DNA of 56,683 bases from Gilvimarinus algae (GCF_030518215.1 NZ_JAULRT010000034.1:1-56683); one strand, 5' to 3'. Shown: positions 15,837 to 25,709, counted from the first letter of the stretch. A program made the numbers and translations. Notes: generated by a model not told the origin, from the letters alone.

Positions 15837-16760
15837 ATGACACAGACTCAATACCATCAACACACACTGGCAGCACCGTTTACCTGTTTTGGCCGGGGTT
15901 TGCACACCGGCGTGGCTGTGGTGATGAAAGTACTACCGGCGCCCGAGCACACCGGCGTGACCTTTGTCCGGCGCGACTGCAAAAGCGGTGAAAACGAAGT
16001 GCGAGCCATCTGGTTTAATGTGCGTAACAACCGTTTGAACACCACTATTGCCAACCGTTTTGGTGTCACCATCAACACCATTGAACATATTATGGCAGCA
16101 CTCTTTGCCCATGGGGTGGACAATGCGCGGGTGGTGCTGGACGGACCCGAAGTGCCCATTCTCGAGGGCAGTGCGCGGACGTTTTCGGATTTAATTCTCG
16201 CCTCTGGCGTCAGAGCCCAGCGCGCGCGCCGCAAGGTGATTGTGGTGCGCCATCCGGTGGCGATCAGTGACGGTGACAAGCGCGCGGCTCTGACGCCCTC
16301 ACCTGTGCTTTCGGCGGACCTCACCATTTCCTTTAAGGCGGCCGCCATAGGTACCCAGCGGTTGCCCAATGTACGGCTGGATGAGGCGACCTTCACCAGC
16401 AGTATCCGGGATGCGCGCACCTTCGGTATGGCGGAAGACATTGAGTCGATGCTGCAAAGTGGTTACGGGCGAGGCGCCTCTTTGCGCAATGCGATAGTGG
16501 TGAAGGGCGATAGCATTGTGAATCCGGAGGGGCTTTTTTATCCGGACGAATTTGTGCGGCACAAAATTCTGGATCTGTACGGTGATTTGTCTTTAGCCGG
16601 CGCACCTATTGTCGGTCACTTTCGCGGTTACAAAAGCGGTCACCAGATGAATACAGATTTGCTGAGTGAGCTGTTGTGCGAGTCCGAGAACTTTGCGTTT
16701 GTCGATAAAGAGTATGCCGAGCACTACTGGCTTGAGATTCACTATAAAAACATTGCCTAA
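15837..16760 (+). CDS. lpxC: LpxC-family UDP-3-O-acyl-GlcNAc deacetylase, stand-alone copy
   Basis: 307 residues; AAGGAG precedes ATG 15837. LpxC is the Zn-dependent committed step of lipid A synthesis. All active-site residues are present: E83/H84 (TIEHIMAAL), T195 (DARTFGM), H242/K243/D246 (RHKILDLYGD) and H269 (KSGHQMN). The usual gammaproteobacterial copy sits in the mur-fts cluster, whereas this one stands alone between an AraC regulator and a DUF748 gene. Motifs VNPEGL and LAGAPIVG are closer to alphaproteobacterial LpxC than to the E. coli type, suggesting an acquired second copy. It may modify another acyl-amino-sugar substrate. Confidence 0.9.
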   Translation: MTQTQYHQHTLAAPFTCFGRGLHTGVAVVMKVLPAPEHTGVTFVRRDCKSGENEVRAIWFNVRNNRLNTTIANRFGVTINTIEHIMAALFAHGVDNARVVLDGPEVPILEGSARTFSDLILASGVRAQRARRKVIVVRHPVAISDGDKRAALTPSPVLSADLTISFKAAAIGTQRLPNVRLDEATFTSSIRDARTFGMAEDIESMLQSGYGRGASLRNAIVVKGDSIVNPEGLFYPDEFVRHKILDLYGDLSLAGAPIVGHFRGYKSGHQMNTDLLSELLCESENFAFVDKEYAEHYWLEIHYKNIA

Positions 16761-16763
16761 TCG

Positions 16764-16794
16764 GCAGTGGCTGGAACCTAGCGTCAGCCACTGC
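16764..16794. terminator. Hairpin between convergent lpxC-like and DUF748 genes
   Basis: 10-bp perfect stem GCAGTGGCTG/CAGCCACTGC with an 11-base loop, sited between two convergent genes. There is no T-run on either side, so it may be a weak bidirectional terminator. Confidence 0.45.
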
Positions 16795-16802
16795 GCAGTG
16801 TA

Positions 16803-19763
16803 CTACTGGGTTGCGATTTCAAAGTTGAGCGTGGTGCCTGTGAGCACAGCGCTATAGGCCGATTCTTTTTCCAGGCGGCTTTTGTCAAGGCCGTCATCCA
16901 CCAGTTGTTGAATCACGTGGTCGGCCCGCAAGTCGGCAAGTTGCTCAAGCGTAAGGTCTGTGATGACAATAGAATCACTGAGTGTGGCAAAGGCCGCTTG
17001 CAAGGCGGCACGCTCAGCAGCGGCGGAGTCCTGCTCGCCGTCTTGCGCCGAGTCCGCCTTAAGCTTGGTAAATGGCTGGCCAGTTTGCGATTGGTAGCGC
17101 TCTTGTACCTGGCGGGCAAAAGCCGCTTGTGATAACAATTCGGTGATTTCGGCCTCTTGGAGTATGGGTTGGGGCAAGGGTGCTGTGTCCCGGCCTTGCA
17201 GTTCATAGGCGAGCCGGGTTTGCTGCAGGCGAATCCGGTCGGCCGTTTTGTCGGCATTGCCGCGCACAACGAGAGACAGCTGCGGCTTTTGATTCAGTGC
17301 CTGAGCCAGTTGCTGTAAATTTTCTGTTTGCGACTCGCTGAGTGTGTGCTGGCCGGGGGTAAAACTCACCTGGCCCAGATCGGCGTCGCTACTGACAAGC
17401 GAGCCCAACAGCGTAAAGGGCGAGGCAGCGGCTTTGACCAAAATGTTGACAAAGGCTTTGGCGATCAAGCCGGGCACGCTGAAGCTCGGGTCGGACCTGT
17501 CGCCTTTGATGTTCAGGTCAAGATCAATGTTGTTGTCCAGATCCTTGAGCAAGGTGAGCCCCAGTTTTACCGGCGCTTTGACCGCCTGCTCACTCGGTAC
17601 GCTGCTGCCAAGATCAAAGTCGCTGGCGAGAATGGCGTTTTTACCGCGGAGATTCTCTCCTTGCAATTGGTAGTCAAAATCGTAGTTCAGTGCGCCCTGG
17701 GCAATGTTATAGCCAATGTAGGCGCCGCTGTAGGGCGACAGAGACGGCAGTTGCATATTTTTCATTGAGCCTTTGACGGCAATGTTCTCAGCGGCGATTT
17801 GCGCCTTGGCGTTCAACGGAGCGTGTTTGTTGATGAGCGCCTGCAGACTTGCGCGCGCTTCTTCGCCCCCGCCGGTGCTGAAATTCTCCAGGTTTAGAGT
17901 AAGGTCATCCACGGTGGCGACAAACTCCGGTTTGACCAGCGCGTCTTTGTAATGCAGGCGCCCGCCCTTGACTTGCGTGTTTAGAATGCGGAGCTCAAAG
18001 CCCTGCTCACGGCCGCCGGCTTCACTGTCGCCGGCGCCAGCGGTTGGGGTTGTGCTCTCTGTGGTTTTTAACAGACTATCCCAGGTAGACGGTGTGCCCC
18101 GGATCAGCATAACCCGTGGTTCATTCAGTGTGATTTGACCAATGGCCAGTGCCGGTTGTGGGTAGGTTAACGTAGCATCAGCCAGCTCCAGTGTTTGCCA
18201 TTTTAGGACCTGCTCATCGGTCACCTGATTGTGCAGTTGCAGATTATTCAAAGAGGTGTCGATTTTGAGGGTCAGTTCAAGCTCCGGCTGCGTCATCATC
18301 GACAGCTCTGTGGTGGCTGACAGCTGACCCTCGGTTAAGGCCGCGTGTGTGCCAGTGGCGAGATAGGGGTTGATCAAAGTGGCCGGAAATTCTGAAAGCT
18401 TCGCCGTAAGTTGCAGTGATAGTGGGGTGACGGTCAGAGCGCCCTCGACAGACAAGCTCGCGCTGTCGTTGATGGTCGCTTGCGCCTTAATGTCACCCGG
18501 CTCATTGCCGGTGAGGTGCAGCGGCGACACGCTTAGCGATACTGGGCTCAAAGACCACTCGGCGGCCGGTGTGACATTGTGATCGGTAAAGCCGAGGTTA
18601 GCGTTGGTGAGGGCAAAGCGATTGATTGTGGCAGACCAGGGCGAACCGGATGCACTGGTGTCGTTTGCTTCACCGGCCTTGGGTGTTGCTTGCGGGTTGT
18701 CGGCAGCGCGAACAATCAGCGATTCATAGCGAAAGCTGCCATCGGCATTTTGGGATTGATGCAGAGTCACACCATCATACTCCAGAGACTCGAGTAGAAA
18801 GCGCTTTTGCCGGACATCGACAGAGGCGCCCCGGGCAGCGATGCGCTTTATTCTGAGCATCGCGGGGTCGCTGATTTCATCGTCCAGGGCCAGATCGCTG
18901 ATCGTCAGCTCGCCGTTACTGAGGGTGATAGCCGCGTCATTGTCACCACCACTTTGTATTTGCAGGTGTCCACTGGCGTCCAGCGTGCCCTCACTGATGC
19001 TGGCGTTGACCAGGTTGCGAACAAAGTCGGCAAAGCCGGGTAAGTGGATTTCGCTAACGGCGAGATTGGTATCAAACAACAGTGGCTGTAAGCGATAGTG
19101 CCCATCCAGGTTCAAGGCGCCACCGTCGGCGAGTTGGGCCGAAACACTGAAGGGGTTACTTTGCTCATCGCCAGTGGCGATGTACAAATCGTTGAAGCTC
19201 AAACTGAAATCGCGCAGGGTGGCGCTGGCGGGCACCGGGCCGGAGCGGTCTTGATATTGAAATTGTCCTTGTTGTAGGGTGATCAGCTCCACCGCAAACG
19301 CAAAGGGTGTTGACTCACTCTGCGGCGCAGGCTCAGTGTCGGTGGAAGATGCGCTAAGACGCTGGAGAATATCGTCAAAGTTAAATCCATCGGCGGACTG
19401 TACGATGCTGGCTTTCGGCTCGAGTACATGAATCTCCTCAAGCACCAAATGCAGGTTAAATAACGAGGCCCAAAAGCCCAGATTGATTCGCACCTGTTGC
19501 CATTGCAGCAACGGGGCGCCAGGCTGATCTGCAATGGCGAGCTCGTTGCTGGTCAGCTCAAAGGTGAAGGGATTGTACTGAAAGGACTCGACAGTGACTG
19601 CTCGCCCAATGGTCTCTGAGCCTTGCTCTTGGACCAGGGTTTTAAGCTTGTCCGGTACATAAAAATAGGCCGCCGCGATGTAGCACAGATAGACAAGCAC
19701 AGCGAGGGTAAGTGCAGCGTAAGCCGCGATCCGTATCCAGTTTCTATTGATTCTGGTTGACAT
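16803..19763 (-). CDS. DUF748 envelope protein (AsmA-like/OmpA-like)
   Basis: 986 residues with a single N-terminal membrane anchor (about 11-33, AAYAALTLAVLVYLCYIAAAY), then a long beta-rich periplasmic body with repeats of 'L.L....ADA.LTY' type. FNPFTFELTSNELAI-like and FQYNPFTFEL motifs near residue 65 are the DUF748 signature. The C-terminal part (about 810-985) has an OmpA-like pattern (FTPGQHTLSESQTENLQQLA, VVRGNADKTADRIRLQQTR). DUF748 proteins are related to AsmA-like bridge proteins thought to act in the envelope; the precise role is unknown. Confidence 0.85.
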   Translation of the reverse strand: MSTRINRNWIRIAAYAALTLAVLVYLCYIAAAYFYVPDKLKTLVQEQGSETIGRAVTVESFQYNPFTFELTSNELAIADQPGAPLLQWQQVRINLGFWASLFNLHLVLEEIHVLEPKASIVQSADGFNFDDILQRLSASSTDTEPAPQSESTPFAFAVELITLQQGQFQYQDRSGPVPASATLRDFSLSFNDLYIATGDEQSNPFSVSAQLADGGALNLDGHYRLQPLLFDTNLAVSEIHLPGFADFVRNLVNASISEGTLDASGHLQIQSGGDNDAAITLSNGELTISDLALDDEISDPAMLRIKRIAARGASVDVRQKRFLLESLEYDGVTLHQSQNADGSFRYESLIVRAADNPQATPKAGEANDTSASGSPWSATINRFALTNANLGFTDHNVTPAAEWSLSPVSLSVSPLHLTGNEPGDIKAQATINDSASLSVEGALTVTPLSLQLTAKLSEFPATLINPYLATGTHAALTEGQLSATTELSMMTQPELELTLKIDTSLNNLQLHNQVTDEQVLKWQTLELADATLTYPQPALAIGQITLNEPRVMLIRGTPSTWDSLLKTTESTTPTAGAGDSEAGGREQGFELRILNTQVKGGRLHYKDALVKPEFVATVDDLTLNLENFSTGGGEEARASLQALINKHAPLNAKAQIAAENIAVKGSMKNMQLPSLSPYSGAYIGYNIAQGALNYDFDYQLQGENLRGKNAILASDFDLGSSVPSEQAVKAPVKLGLTLLKDLDNNIDLDLNIKGDRSDPSFSVPGLIAKAFVNILVKAAASPFTLLGSLVSSDADLGQVSFTPGQHTLSESQTENLQQLAQALNQKPQLSLVVRGNADKTADRIRLQQTRLAYELQGRDTAPLPQPILQEAEITELLSQAAFARQVQERYQSQTGQPFTKLKADSAQDGEQDSAAAERAALQAAFATLSDSIVITDLTLEQLADLRADHVIQQLVDDGLDKSRLEKESAYSAVLTGTTLNFEIATQ

Positions 19764-19814
19764 CTTGCGACTCCTTTTGACTGACGAAACAGCGAGTCTC
19801 CTGCGGACACGTTA

Positions 19815-19850
19815 CGATTAACCCGACAATACGCTTTGTCGGATTAATCG
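19815..19850. promoter_or_regulatory. Long inverted repeat upstream of the DUF748 gene
   Basis: Arms CGATTAACCCGACAA (19815-19829) and TTGTCGGATTAATCG (19836-19850) match at 14 of 15 positions around a six-base loop. It lies in the 97-bp gap between the stop of the Ig-repeat lipoprotein and the start of DUF748 (both minus strand). It could be the lipoprotein's terminator stem (no T-run) or an operator. Confidence 0.5.
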
Positions 19851-19860
19851 CACTCCGCCC

Positions 19861-21927
19861 TCAGTATCTTTCACTCCATTCCAGGGTGGAATCAACTGGC
19901 GCGTACCAGGTCACGCCGTTATCCGAGCTTAACAGACTTTGCAGTCCCTCTCCGGTAATCCATAAGCGGTTATCGAGGACAGTGGCGCTTAGGTTTTCTG
20001 GTAAAACGGTGTCGGGTTCGCCGGCCAGGTGCCAATCAATGCCATTGGTGGATGTGTAGACACCGGCGTTTTCAGAGGAGCCTCCAAGCAAGTAGAGTAC
20101 GCCGTTCAGAGTGACCACTTGATGGTTTATTCTCGGGCCATGAGCGGTATTTTCGTTTGCCATAAACCACTCGATACCATCGCTGGTATGCCATATGTCG
20201 CCAAGTGGCTGTGCGGGATCACTGAAGCCTCCTGAGATAAATAGCTGCTCGTCAACAACATAGGCCGAGAAGTCATTCCTGTAAGAAAAGGTCGGAATGC
20301 CAAGCGACTCGCTCCATTGAGACCCGTCGCCGGAATGCCAAACCCCTTCACTGCTAATGATCCAGAGCCGGTCTTTGAAAACAATGAGCTGACTGCTGCT
20401 TTGAGGGGAGATTTCTGGCGTAAATACGGCGCTCCATTGGCCGGTGTCCTCGGTGCGCCAAACAGTATGGTCGTATGCCGAGCCTGCACCATTGCCGGTC
20501 GGCACCTGGCCTCGGGTCAGATAGAGGGCGTTGTTGAAAGTTGCAGCGCTGTGAATGCTGCCCGAGCCTATTTCCAGGCTGCTGTCTGCAAGCTCCCAAT
20601 GGGCGCCGTACCGTGACGTCCAGAGGTCATCGTACCAGGTAACCGTGGAGTTTTGATGGACCGCTTTTCCACCGACAAGCAGGAGTTTATCTTGATTGCC
20701 TATCAAGGTGGCGCCTGTTCTTTCACTGAAAGGCGTCATTGCCGGGTCAATATAAATGGGTCGGGCCCTATACTCACTGTTTTGGAAAAAAAGGAAAGGC
20801 TTGGTACTTAACTGTGAAAAATAATCAATAATCGGCAACTGCTCGGATGAAGTAATATTAAATTTTGCGTAGTTGGGACAGTTAAAGAATACGTCAAGGT
20901 CACACAGAGACGTACTTGTTCTAATAGCCTCTATGACGCCCCACTGATCGCTCCAGTTGACGAGTGTATCCTCTTGGCCTACATGAATATTGAGCCCACC
21001 AATAATATCGTAGGCTGTCAGTTCGTACTGTGCTTGTGCTGCCAGATAAATCGAGTCCTCTGCCTTGACGGCGGTAATGACCGCGGTACCCGCCGAGTGT
21101 AGATCTACCTGTCCGGTGATTGCGTCTACGCTGGCAACCGCACTGTCGCTAGAGATAAATTCAATGCCGCCAGTGCCTGAACCTCCCATTGGTGTGTTGA
21201 TATCGGGGTTGAAACCTAAGGCCGCTTCTACCAGAGAGTCTGAAAATGTAAACGCTGCTTGAGGGTACTTTAACACCGTCAAGGTGTAGTCAGCGGATGC
21301 AGAGGCATACTGCTCATCGGCTGGCCGAAATGCGGAGATAGTGACTGTGCCATCGTCAATGAAAGTCAGTTCGCCGGTCGCAGCGTCGACTTTTGCGATA
21401 GCGGCATTGCTGGAGGAAAACGTCGTGATCCCCGCTCCAGAACCACCGGTTACCGGATTCTGAGTAGGTGTTTCATCGATGTACTGCTCGATCTGCGCCT
21501 GAGCAAAACTCAGGGGTGTCTGCGATGACTTGGCAATGAGTAAGGCATAAGAAGCTGTAGCGCTGAAATTGTTTGCATCGGCAGACTTCTCGGCGGTAAT
21601 CATTGCATCGCCCGCTTTAATAATATCCAAACGTCCGGTCACCGCATTGACCTTGGCGACAGTGTTGTCGCTGGAGGTGTAGATGACGGCCCCTTCTCCC
21701 GATCCGCCCAGCAAAGGGTTGTTCGGCGCCGGATCGCCATAGGTTATTGCTACCTCGGGGCTCTGGAAGTACAGCGGTGCTTGTTCCTGCTTGAGTGCAC
21801 CTGGGTCGGATGGCGGGGCAGAGGAGGTGCCGTTGTCACTTCCACCACAGCTCACCAGTAAAAGGACACTCGTGCACCATAAGCTATGACCTAACATCTT
21901 TAGGATGTCATTGAAGGCTGTCTTCAT
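19861..21927 (-). CDS. Ig-like repeat lipoprotein with BNR/Kelch-like C-terminal domain
   Basis: 688 residues. The signal peptide ends in the lipobox LVSC (Cys27) followed by GGSDNG. Three tandem repeats of about 85 residues (roughly 50-315) carry the pattern GGSGxGxxxFSSSNxAxAKVDAxTG and look like bacterial Ig-like (BIG2-type) domains. The C-terminal half (about 380-688) has recurring W...DG..W and LYLLGG motifs, typical of BNR/Kelch beta-propellers. Probably an outer-membrane or surface-exposed adhesion or binding protein. No enzymatic motif seen. Confidence 0.8.
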   Translation of the reverse strand: MKTAFNDILKMLGHSLWCTSVLLLVSCGGSDNGTSSAPPSDPGALKQEQAPLYFQSPEVAITYGDPAPNNPLLGGSGEGAVIYTSSDNTVAKVNAVTGRLDIIKAGDAMITAEKSADANNFSATASYALLIAKSSQTPLSFAQAQIEQYIDETPTQNPVTGGSGAGITTFSSSNAAIAKVDAATGELTFIDDGTVTISAFRPADEQYASASADYTLTVLKYPQAAFTFSDSLVEAALGFNPDINTPMGGSGTGGIEFISSDSAVASVDAITGQVDLHSAGTAVITAVKAEDSIYLAAQAQYELTAYDIIGGLNIHVGQEDTLVNWSDQWGVIEAIRTSTSLCDLDVFFNCPNYAKFNITSSEQLPIIDYFSQLSTKPFLFFQNSEYRARPIYIDPAMTPFSERTGATLIGNQDKLLLVGGKAVHQNSTVTWYDDLWTSRYGAHWELADSSLEIGSGSIHSAATFNNALYLTRGQVPTGNGAGSAYDHTVWRTEDTGQWSAVFTPEISPQSSSQLIVFKDRLWIISSEGVWHSGDGSQWSESLGIPTFSYRNDFSAYVVDEQLFISGGFSDPAQPLGDIWHTSDGIEWFMANENTAHGPRINHQVVTLNGVLYLLGGSSENAGVYTSTNGIDWHLAGEPDTVLPENLSATVLDNRLWITGEGLQSLLSSDNGVTWYAPVDSTLEWSERY

Positions 21928-22113
21928 GTTCTCTTTTCCGGTGGTAGGTGGTTAGAGGCTTTTGCTGCCACTATAGCCGATTTGGACATCCGTGGCATGA
22001 CGCGCCGGCAAGCACAAATGACGCCGGGCTCAGTCACTGGACGAAAGATCTTAAGTCTACCGACGCAAGTTCGTGTAGTAAAATAGCCCGTTCTGTCTTT
22101 GAATAGCGTTGTT

Positions 22114-23475
22114 ATGGCACTTTCTCATCAGGTACCCACAAGCCTCTGGCGCAGTGTCCTGACACTGGCGCTGCCGGTTGCTCTGCAGATGCTGCTGCAA
22201 TCGTTTTTGGGGATGGCGGACGTCATTATGGTGGGCGGACTCGGCGCTCAGGCCGTAGCGGCGGTGGGTCTGGCGGCCAAGCTGCATTTTTTGATGTTGG
22301 TCACCATGATGGGGGTGGCGACGGCCTGCGCCATTATGGTGGCCCAGTACAGCGGCGCTCGCGATGCCTGGGGCTCACAGCGGACTCTGGCTATGGCTCT
22401 GGTGTTCGGCGCTGTGTTTATGCTGCCCTTTACCTTGGTGTTTTGCCTGGGTCACTTCTGGCTGGGTTGGATCAACCCGGATGCTACGGTCAGTGCATTA
22501 ACCGCCAACTTCCTGCTGATTACGGCGCCGGTGTTGCTCATCACGCAATTGATCACCGTGTATGAAGCCGCGCTGCGGGCACTGGGGAATACCACGGTAC
22601 CGCTGGTGATGGGGGCGGTGGCGGCTCTTCTCAACATTGGCTTTAACTATCTTTTGATCTTTGGTCACTTTGGTTTTCCCGAATTGGGCGTGGCAGGCGC
22701 TGCCTGGGGCACGCTGCTCGCACGGATTATTCAGCTGCTGCTCACCCTTGCCTGGCTCTACGCGGTGCGTCACGAGTTTGCCTTGCGCCTTGGGGATTTT
22801 TTCCGGGCACTGGAGAGAGTTGAGCTGCAGCGATTCTGGTGGTTTTCCCTGCCGCTGCTGGTAAACCACGCCATTTGGGCACTGGGCAATGCGGCTTATC
22901 ATGTGGCATCGGGTTTTGCCGGCACGGATGCGCTGGCGGTGATGGGCGTGATGGTGCCGATTGAGAGCACCTTTTTTGCGCTCTTTGTCGGGCTTGCCAA
23001 TGCCTCTTCGGTACTGGTGGGGCGTTCTCTGGGCGGCGATGATTCCGAGGGCGCCTGGCGACTCTATCGTTTTTTTAATCGCCTCACCCTGGTGCTGGTG
23101 TTCACCTTTGCCGCCGCGCTGTGGCTGCTCAAACCCTGGGTACTGGGGATATTTTCTCATGTGGATGAGGCAACCACGCGGCTGCTGGAGCAGACGATCG
23201 CGGTTTTCTGTATCGGGGTTTGGGTCAAGGTCATCAATATGCTGCGCATTCTCGGTGTGCTGCGCGCCGGTGGCGACACCCGCTACTGCCTGGTGGTGGA
23301 TGTGATTGTGATGTGGGTATTTGGCGTGCCGATATACCTGGCGGCGGTGTTTTTCTCCGGTTACTCCTTTGCGGTTCTCTATGCGCTGATGTACGTGGAA
23401 GACGCACTCAAGTGGCTGCCCATCCGCTGGCGTGTGGGTCGCGGTATCTGGCTGAAAAATCTGACGCGGGGTTAA
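22114..23475 (+). CDS. MATE-family multidrug/metabolite exporter
   Basis: 453 residues with twelve predicted membrane segments. The opening SVLTLALPVALQMLLQSFLGMAD VIMVG-type helix and ALRALGNTTVPL are typical of the MATE (NorM/DinF) family, which exports cationic compounds in exchange for Na+ or H+. ATG 22114 is preferred over TTG 22099; neither has a strong ribosome-binding site. No dedicated regulator is adjacent. The specific substrate cannot be read from the sequence. Confidence 0.9.
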   Translation: MALSHQVPTSLWRSVLTLALPVALQMLLQSFLGMADVIMVGGLGAQAVAAVGLAAKLHFLMLVTMMGVATACAIMVAQYSGARDAWGSQRTLAMALVFGAVFMLPFTLVFCLGHFWLGWINPDATVSALTANFLLITAPVLLITQLITVYEAALRALGNTTVPLVMGAVAALLNIGFNYLLIFGHFGFPELGVAGAAWGTLLARIIQLLLTLAWLYAVRHEFALRLGDFFRALERVELQRFWWFSLPLLVNHAIWALGNAAYHVASGFAGTDALAVMGVMVPIESTFFALFVGLANASSVLVGRSLGGDDSEGAWRLYRFFNRLTLVLVFTFAAALWLLKPWVLGIFSHVDEATTRLLEQTIAVFCIGVWVKVINMLRILGVLRAGGDTRYCLVVDVIVMWVFGVPIYLAAVFFSGYSFAVLYALMYVEDALKWLPIRWRVGRGIWLKNLTRG

Positions 23476-23550
23476 GTTACCCCCGGCCTCTGCTATGCTC
23501 CGCTCTGGACGAGTCGTCCGTACAGTACAAGGAATGCAAGGAGAAGCAGT

Positions 23551-25524
23551 ATGTCAGAGCACAAGCGCTACAACGTTTTATTGATCTTAACCGACCAACT
23601 TCGCTACCCGCGTTTCCCCTACGGCAGTGATCATGGACTGCTCGATCCCATCAAGAACATTGTCGGCTTTGCTGACGGTGTGACGCCAGAAAGCCCCTAC
23701 GCGGACATGTTTCCGGGGTTTATGGCTCTGCGCCAACAGGCCCTGGTGATGCGCAATCACCATGTGGCGGCTACCGCCTGCGTGCCCAGCCGGGCCACCA
23801 TCATGACCGGGCAGTACGGTACCCGAACCGGGGTGACGCAAACCAATGGCCTGTTTAAAAGCGGCGATGCCCACAATTTTCCCTGGCTCGACAGCGACGG
23901 TATTCCCACGGTGGGTGACTGGTTTCGCGCGGCGGGTTACAGCACGCACTACTTTGGCAAGTGGCATGTGTCCAACCCCGCCGATCACAGCCTCGATCGT
24001 TGGGGATTTTCCGATTGGGACTTGTCTTACCCCGAGCCCCACGGCAAGGCGCTGAACAACCTGGGCAGTTATCGCGACTATGGTTTCGCCGATCTGGCGG
24101 CGACTTTTTTGCGTCGGCGCGGGCTCGGCTGGGGCTGGGACAGGCGCAGCGCCAGCGCCGAGCAGGCGCGTCCGCTGATGAATGAAACGCCCACCGGGCA
24201 AAAGCCCTTTTTTGGCGTGGTGTCGTTTACCAATCCTCACGATATTGCGGCCTATCCCACCCTAACGCGTTCGCTCAACCCTAGCGGTCAAAAGCCCGAT
24301 GCGCCGGTAGAGGTGCCAGTGCAAGGCGCTCACTCTCCCGCGCCAGAGGGTGGCAGTATGTCGCTATCGCTCAACCCGCGTGGCTTTACCGGCGAGGGGG
24401 CGAATGTTCCGCCGCTGTCGTCACTGACCGATGAGCTGCTCAACAAACCCTCTTGCCAGTTTGACTATGCCTACAAGTGCGGGCTCGGATTGGCTTGCGG
24501 TGGCGGTTCTTTGGAATTTGCGCGTCTGGCACCTATGCCTTTTCAGTTGAACGCCAAGCCCAATGAATGGGCCGAGGCCTTTGTGCGTTATTACGCCTAC
24601 CTCATGCATGTGGTGGATCAGCACATCGCCACGGTAATGCGTGCGCTGGAGGAGGCCGGGCTGCGCGATAGCACCATTGTGGTGTTCAGTTCCGATCACG
24701 GCGAGTACGGTACAGCGCACAACTACATGATTGAAAAGTGGCACGGCGCCTACGATGAAATTCTGAAAGTGCCCCTGGTGATCAACGCGCCTTGGGTTAG
24801 TGAACCCGGGGACAATCAATTGCGCTCGCTCGATACCCTCACCAGTCACATTGATGTGGCGCCCACGCTGCTGGGGCTGGCCGGCGTGGATGAAAGCCAT
24901 TGGCCCGAGTTGGCGAGTCGGATGGAGACGCATCAGACTCCGGCGCCTTTTGCGGGCAGTAACCTGGCACCGCTAATGAGCGCGGCGGGGGAGGGCAAGG
25001 CGCCAGCCTCCTGGCCGCTGCCGAAAGATGCCGATGGCAAGGACCGCGACAGCGTGCTGTTTATTACCGATGACCGTATCACCGAGCCCTTGACCTACGC
25101 TTCCGACCGGCACAATGCGGCGGGCAATCAGGCCTTCGGTGTTTTTTGTCAGCGCGTCGAAGAAGTCCGCCAGCAGGTACCGAGGCTCAAACCGGGTGCG
25201 GTCACACAACCGAATCACTTGCGCTGCCTGTGCACCCGCGATTGGAAACTGGTGCGCTATTTTGATCCCTTGGGCCAGCACGCCGATGAGTGGGAGCTCT
25301 ACCATCGCCGCGTCGATCCGCTGGAGACTCACAACCTTCTCGTGTTCAACGGCGCTTTTCCGACCGTGGTGCCCGAGCGGGACTTTCCCGAGGGTTTGTC
25401 CTTGACCGGCGAGCAAATTGCGGCCGAGGCCGAGCGGCTGTTCGCGAAGCTGCAAACCTCAGAGCAGCAAATGCTGACGCCACTGGCGCCCGTCGCGGTT
25501 GAGCAGCTGCAGGCCGTGCCCTAG
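23551..25524 (+). CDS. Sulfatase (formylglycine-dependent), apparently cytoplasmic
   Basis: 657 residues; AAGGAG lies eight bases before ATG 23551. NVLLILTDQLR supplies the metal-binding Asp. ACVPSRATIMTGQYGTR is the C-x-P-x-R signature whose Cys77 is oxidised to formylglycine. FGKWHVS and VVFSSDHGEYG complete the active site. No signal peptide is seen, unlike most polysaccharide sulfatases, so it may act on imported sulfated oligosaccharides or metabolites. A 13-base palindrome GGACGAGTCGTCC (23507-23519) lies between a TATGCT -10-like box and the start. Substrate unknown. Confidence 0.9.
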   Translation: MSEHKRYNVLLILTDQLRYPRFPYGSDHGLLDPIKNIVGFADGVTPESPYADMFPGFMALRQQALVMRNHHVAATACVPSRATIMTGQYGTRTGVTQTNGLFKSGDAHNFPWLDSDGIPTVGDWFRAAGYSTHYFGKWHVSNPADHSLDRWGFSDWDLSYPEPHGKALNNLGSYRDYGFADLAATFLRRRGLGWGWDRRSASAEQARPLMNETPTGQKPFFGVVSFTNPHDIAAYPTLTRSLNPSGQKPDAPVEVPVQGAHSPAPEGGSMSLSLNPRGFTGEGANVPPLSSLTDELLNKPSCQFDYAYKCGLGLACGGGSLEFARLAPMPFQLNAKPNEWAEAFVRYYAYLMHVVDQHIATVMRALEEAGLRDSTIVVFSSDHGEYGTAHNYMIEKWHGAYDEILKVPLVINAPWVSEPGDNQLRSLDTLTSHIDVAPTLLGLAGVDESHWPELASRMETHQTPAPFAGSNLAPLMSAAGEGKAPASWPLPKDADGKDRDSVLFITDDRITEPLTYASDRHNAAGNQAFGVFCQRVEEVRQQVPRLKPGAVTQPNHLRCLCTRDWKLVRYFDPLGQHADEWELYHRRVDPLETHNLLVFNGAFPTVVPERDFPEGLSLTGEQIAAEAERLFAKLQTSEQQMLTPLAPVAVEQLQAVP

Positions 25525-25531
25525 GAAATGT

Positions 25532-25555
25532 GGCGGGCCACTCTCGTGGCCCGCC
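25532..25555 (+). terminator. Hairpin downstream of the sulfatase
   Basis: Perfect 10-bp GC-rich stem GGCGGGCCAC/GTGGCCCGCC with a TCTC loop, eight bases after the sulfatase stop. No clear T-run follows. The rest of the 185-bp gap to lldD shows nothing convincing. Confidence 0.5.
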
Positions 25556-25709
25556 TACTGAACCGACTGAAAATGGCTTGGATCATCAACTCAACTCAAC
25601 TCGCTTCCGCTTACGCGAGCAAGTGGTCCGTTAAAGTGCAGAGAGCCGCGGATATTCAAAGCTCTGGCGAGGCTTGGTTTGTTGTGTATGTGGTGAATCT
25701 TTGGCGGTA

